Assembly: GCF_003862495.1 (NCBI RefSeq)
Contig: NZ_RRCH01000019.1
Span: 1-64,000 of the forward strand
Source of the DNA: Halocatena pleomorpha
GTDB taxonomy: Archaea; Halobacteriota; Halobacteria; Halobacteriales; Haloarculaceae
Direction: 5' to 3'
DNA length: 64,000 nucleotides
Shown piece after piece: positions 62,738 through 64,000 of this stretch. The stretch's first letter is position 1; each line of letters starts with the position of its first letter. A program made the translations under genes and the position numbers. The notes under the pieces are model-generated. The model did no database searches. It worked only from the letters and a program-made list of their open reading frames with translations, and had not been told where the DNA came from.

Positions 62738-64000
62738 ATGAGTCAGGCAACACAGGAGCAGACCGTCAGCGATGACGGCGTTATCGAAAGCGTGAGCGGT
62801 CCGGTCGTGACCGCCACGGACCTCCAAGCCCGGATGAACGACGTTGTGTACGTCGGTGAGGAAGGGCTAATGGGCGAGGTCATCGAGATCGAAGGCAACA
62901 TAACGACGATTCAGGTGTACGAGGAGACCTCGGCCGTGTCCCCCGGCGAGCCAGTGACGAACACCGGCGAACCGTTGACGGTGGATCTCGGCCCGGGAAT
63001 GCTCGACACAATCTACGACGGCGTCCAGCGGCCCCTCGACGTACTCGAATCCCAGATGGGGGCGTTCCTCGACCGCGGTGTCGACGCACCCGGTATCGAC
63101 CTCGAAAAGGAGTGGGAGTTCACGCCGACGGTCGAAGTCGGTGAGGAAGTCGGTCCCGGCGATGTCGTCGGAACGGTCGATGAGACGATCAGCATCGAGC
63201 ACAAAGTGCTCGTTCCCCCGGATTTCGAGGGCGGCGCGGTCGAATCGGTCGAAGACGGATCGTTCACCGTCACAGAGGCGGTCGTCACGCTCGATTCGGG
63301 CGAGGAGGTCACGATGCACCAAGAGTGGCCGGTGCGCGAGGCCCGTCCGACAGTCGAGAAACAGACGCCCACTACGCCGCTTGTGTCGGGCCAGCGCATC
63401 CTCGATGGGCTGTTCCCGCTTGCAAAGGGCGGAACGGCCGCGATTCCGGGACCGTTCGGCTCCGGAAAAACCGTCACTCAGCAGTCACTAGCGAAGTTCG
63501 CAGACGCCGACATCGTCGTCTACGTCGGCTGTGGGGAACGGGGCAACGAGATGACCGAAGTCATCGACGACTTCCCCGAACTCCCGGACCCACAGACCGG
63601 CAACCCGTTGATGGCCCGGACGTGCCTCATCGCTAACACTTCGAACATGCCCGTCGCGGCCCGAGAGTCGTGTGTGTACACCGGCATCACGATCGCGGAG
63701 TACTACCGCGACATGGGGTACGACGTGGCGTTGATGGCTGATTCGACCTCGCGGTGGGCCGAAGCCATGCGAGAGATCAGTTCGCGGCTCGAAGAGATGC
63801 CCGGCGAAGAAGGGTATCCCGCGTATCTCGCCGCGCGGCTCTCGGCGTTTTATGAGCGGGCGGGGTATTTCGAGAACGTGAACGGCACCGAAGGTTCCGT
63901 TTCGGTGATCGGAGCGGTCTCCCCGCCCGGCGGCGACTTCTCGGAACCAGTAACCCAGAACACGCTGCGCATCGTCAAGACGTTTTGGGCGCTCGATGCC
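62738..64000 (+). CDS. atpA: A-type ATP synthase catalytic subunit A, 3'-truncated by window edge
   Basis: The first 421 codons of AtpA. The N-terminal barrel reads [21 protein letters not shown], followed by the non-homologous region ([20 protein letters not shown]). The P-loop [14 protein letters not shown] begins at about residue 238. The catalytic stretch [20 protein letters not shown] and the [20 protein letters not shown] segment then follow. The gene continues past base 64000. Start ATG at 62738 ([18 protein letters not shown]). Confidence 0.96.
   Translation, partial: MSQATQEQTVSDDGVIESVSGPVVTATDLQARMNDVVYVGEEGLMGEVIEIEGNITTIQVYEETSAVSPGEPVTNTGEPLTVDLGPGMLDTIYDGVQRPLDVLESQMGAFLDRGVDAPGIDLEKEWEFTPTVEVGEEVGPGDVVGTVDETISIEHKVLVPPDFEGGAVESVEDGSFTVTEAVVTLDSGEEVTMHQEWPVREARPTVEKQTPTTPLVSGQRILDGLFPLAKGGTAAIPGPFGSGKTVTQQSLAKFADADIVVYVGCGERGNEMTEVIDDFPELPDPQTGNPLMARTCLIANTSNMPVAARESCVYTGITIAEYYRDMGYDVALMADSTSRWAEAMREISSRLEEMPGEEGYPAYLAARLSAFYERAGYFENVNGTEGSVSVIGAVSPPGGDFSEPVTQNTLRIVKTFWALDA

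Overview
The window is chromosomal DNA from a halophilic archaeon (class Halobacteria; genus not determined). The evidence is acidic proteins, a fused histone-fold doublet, TFIIB, an A-type ATP synthase operon, RbkR/RibB riboflavin genes, a RdfA + SMC-related pair, a pilin of the archaeal type IV class, and many leaderless genes with a TATA-like box about 25-30 nt before the start codon. No rRNA and no CRISPR array were seen. One tRNA gene (Arg, anticodon GCG) is present.

Layout. 1-1.6 kb: 3' part of ketopantoate reductase, a NifU-type Fe-S scaffold and a small conserved haloarchaeal protein. 2.0-4.8 kb: cell-shape factor RdfA followed by an archaeal SMC-related coiled-coil protein with a degenerate P-loop. 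4.9-9.6 kb: a Tat-exported beta-helix protein, a sulfatase-like hydrolase and a PhoD-type phosphatase. 9.6-15.2 kb: a RecJ-like DHH nuclease, then hemD-cobA-hemC (overlapping operon) and hemL. 15.2-18.7 kb: an accessory island holding a 680-residue secreted multidomain protein that looks like a polymorphic toxin, and a convergent AT-rich small membrane protein. 18.7-19.7 kb: hemB. 19.7-23.4 kb: an alkaline-phosphatase-superfamily protein, a FemAB-like acyltransferase, a methyltransferase and a small membrane protein. 23.5-25.8 kb: a two-gene unit encoding a HEAT-repeat protein and a coiled-coil protein with a segment resembling the membrane-inserting hairpin of beta-pore-forming toxins. 25.9-31.8 kb: pyrE, two small proteins, an AT-rich DUF262/HNH (GmrSD-type) restriction-like gene, an AbrB pseudogene, an HTH-phosphoribosyltransferase and an NCS2 purine permease with a perfect 18-bp palindrome between them. 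31.8-36.9 kb: glutaredoxin, glycosyltransferase, HDAC-family deacetylase, histone, RPA-like ssDNA-binding protein and tRNA-Arg. 36.9-47.4 kb: a triplicated PH-like/SHOCT protein, a RimK-like ligase, a PUA protein, rbkR-ribB, a phosphodiesterase, a VOC protein, aroA, a membrane protein and a B3/B4 protein. 47.4-57.4 kb: an XRE regulator, TFB, a uS10 paralogue, an M20 hydrolase, etfAB, a divergent membrane-wHTH/secreted-protein pair, a pilin and a methyltransferase. 57.5-64.0 kb: the A-type ATP synthase genes atpH-I-K-E-C-F-A, the last running off the window.

How the genes work together. hemB, hemL, hemC, hemD and cobA together take glutamate-1-semialdehyde through uroporphyrinogen III to precorrin-2. 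The accessory island lies between hemL and hemB, flanked by hairpins that include one resembling an IS200/IS605 right end. rbkR is probably a self-regulated riboflavin kinase that controls ribB. The HDAC homologue, histone and RPA form a chromatin/ssDNA neighbourhood. The most promising candidates for an undescribed system are the DUF1102-like/pre-toxin-like secreted protein with its island, and the HEAT + pore-former-like operon. Both assignments are inferences from sequence pattern only.
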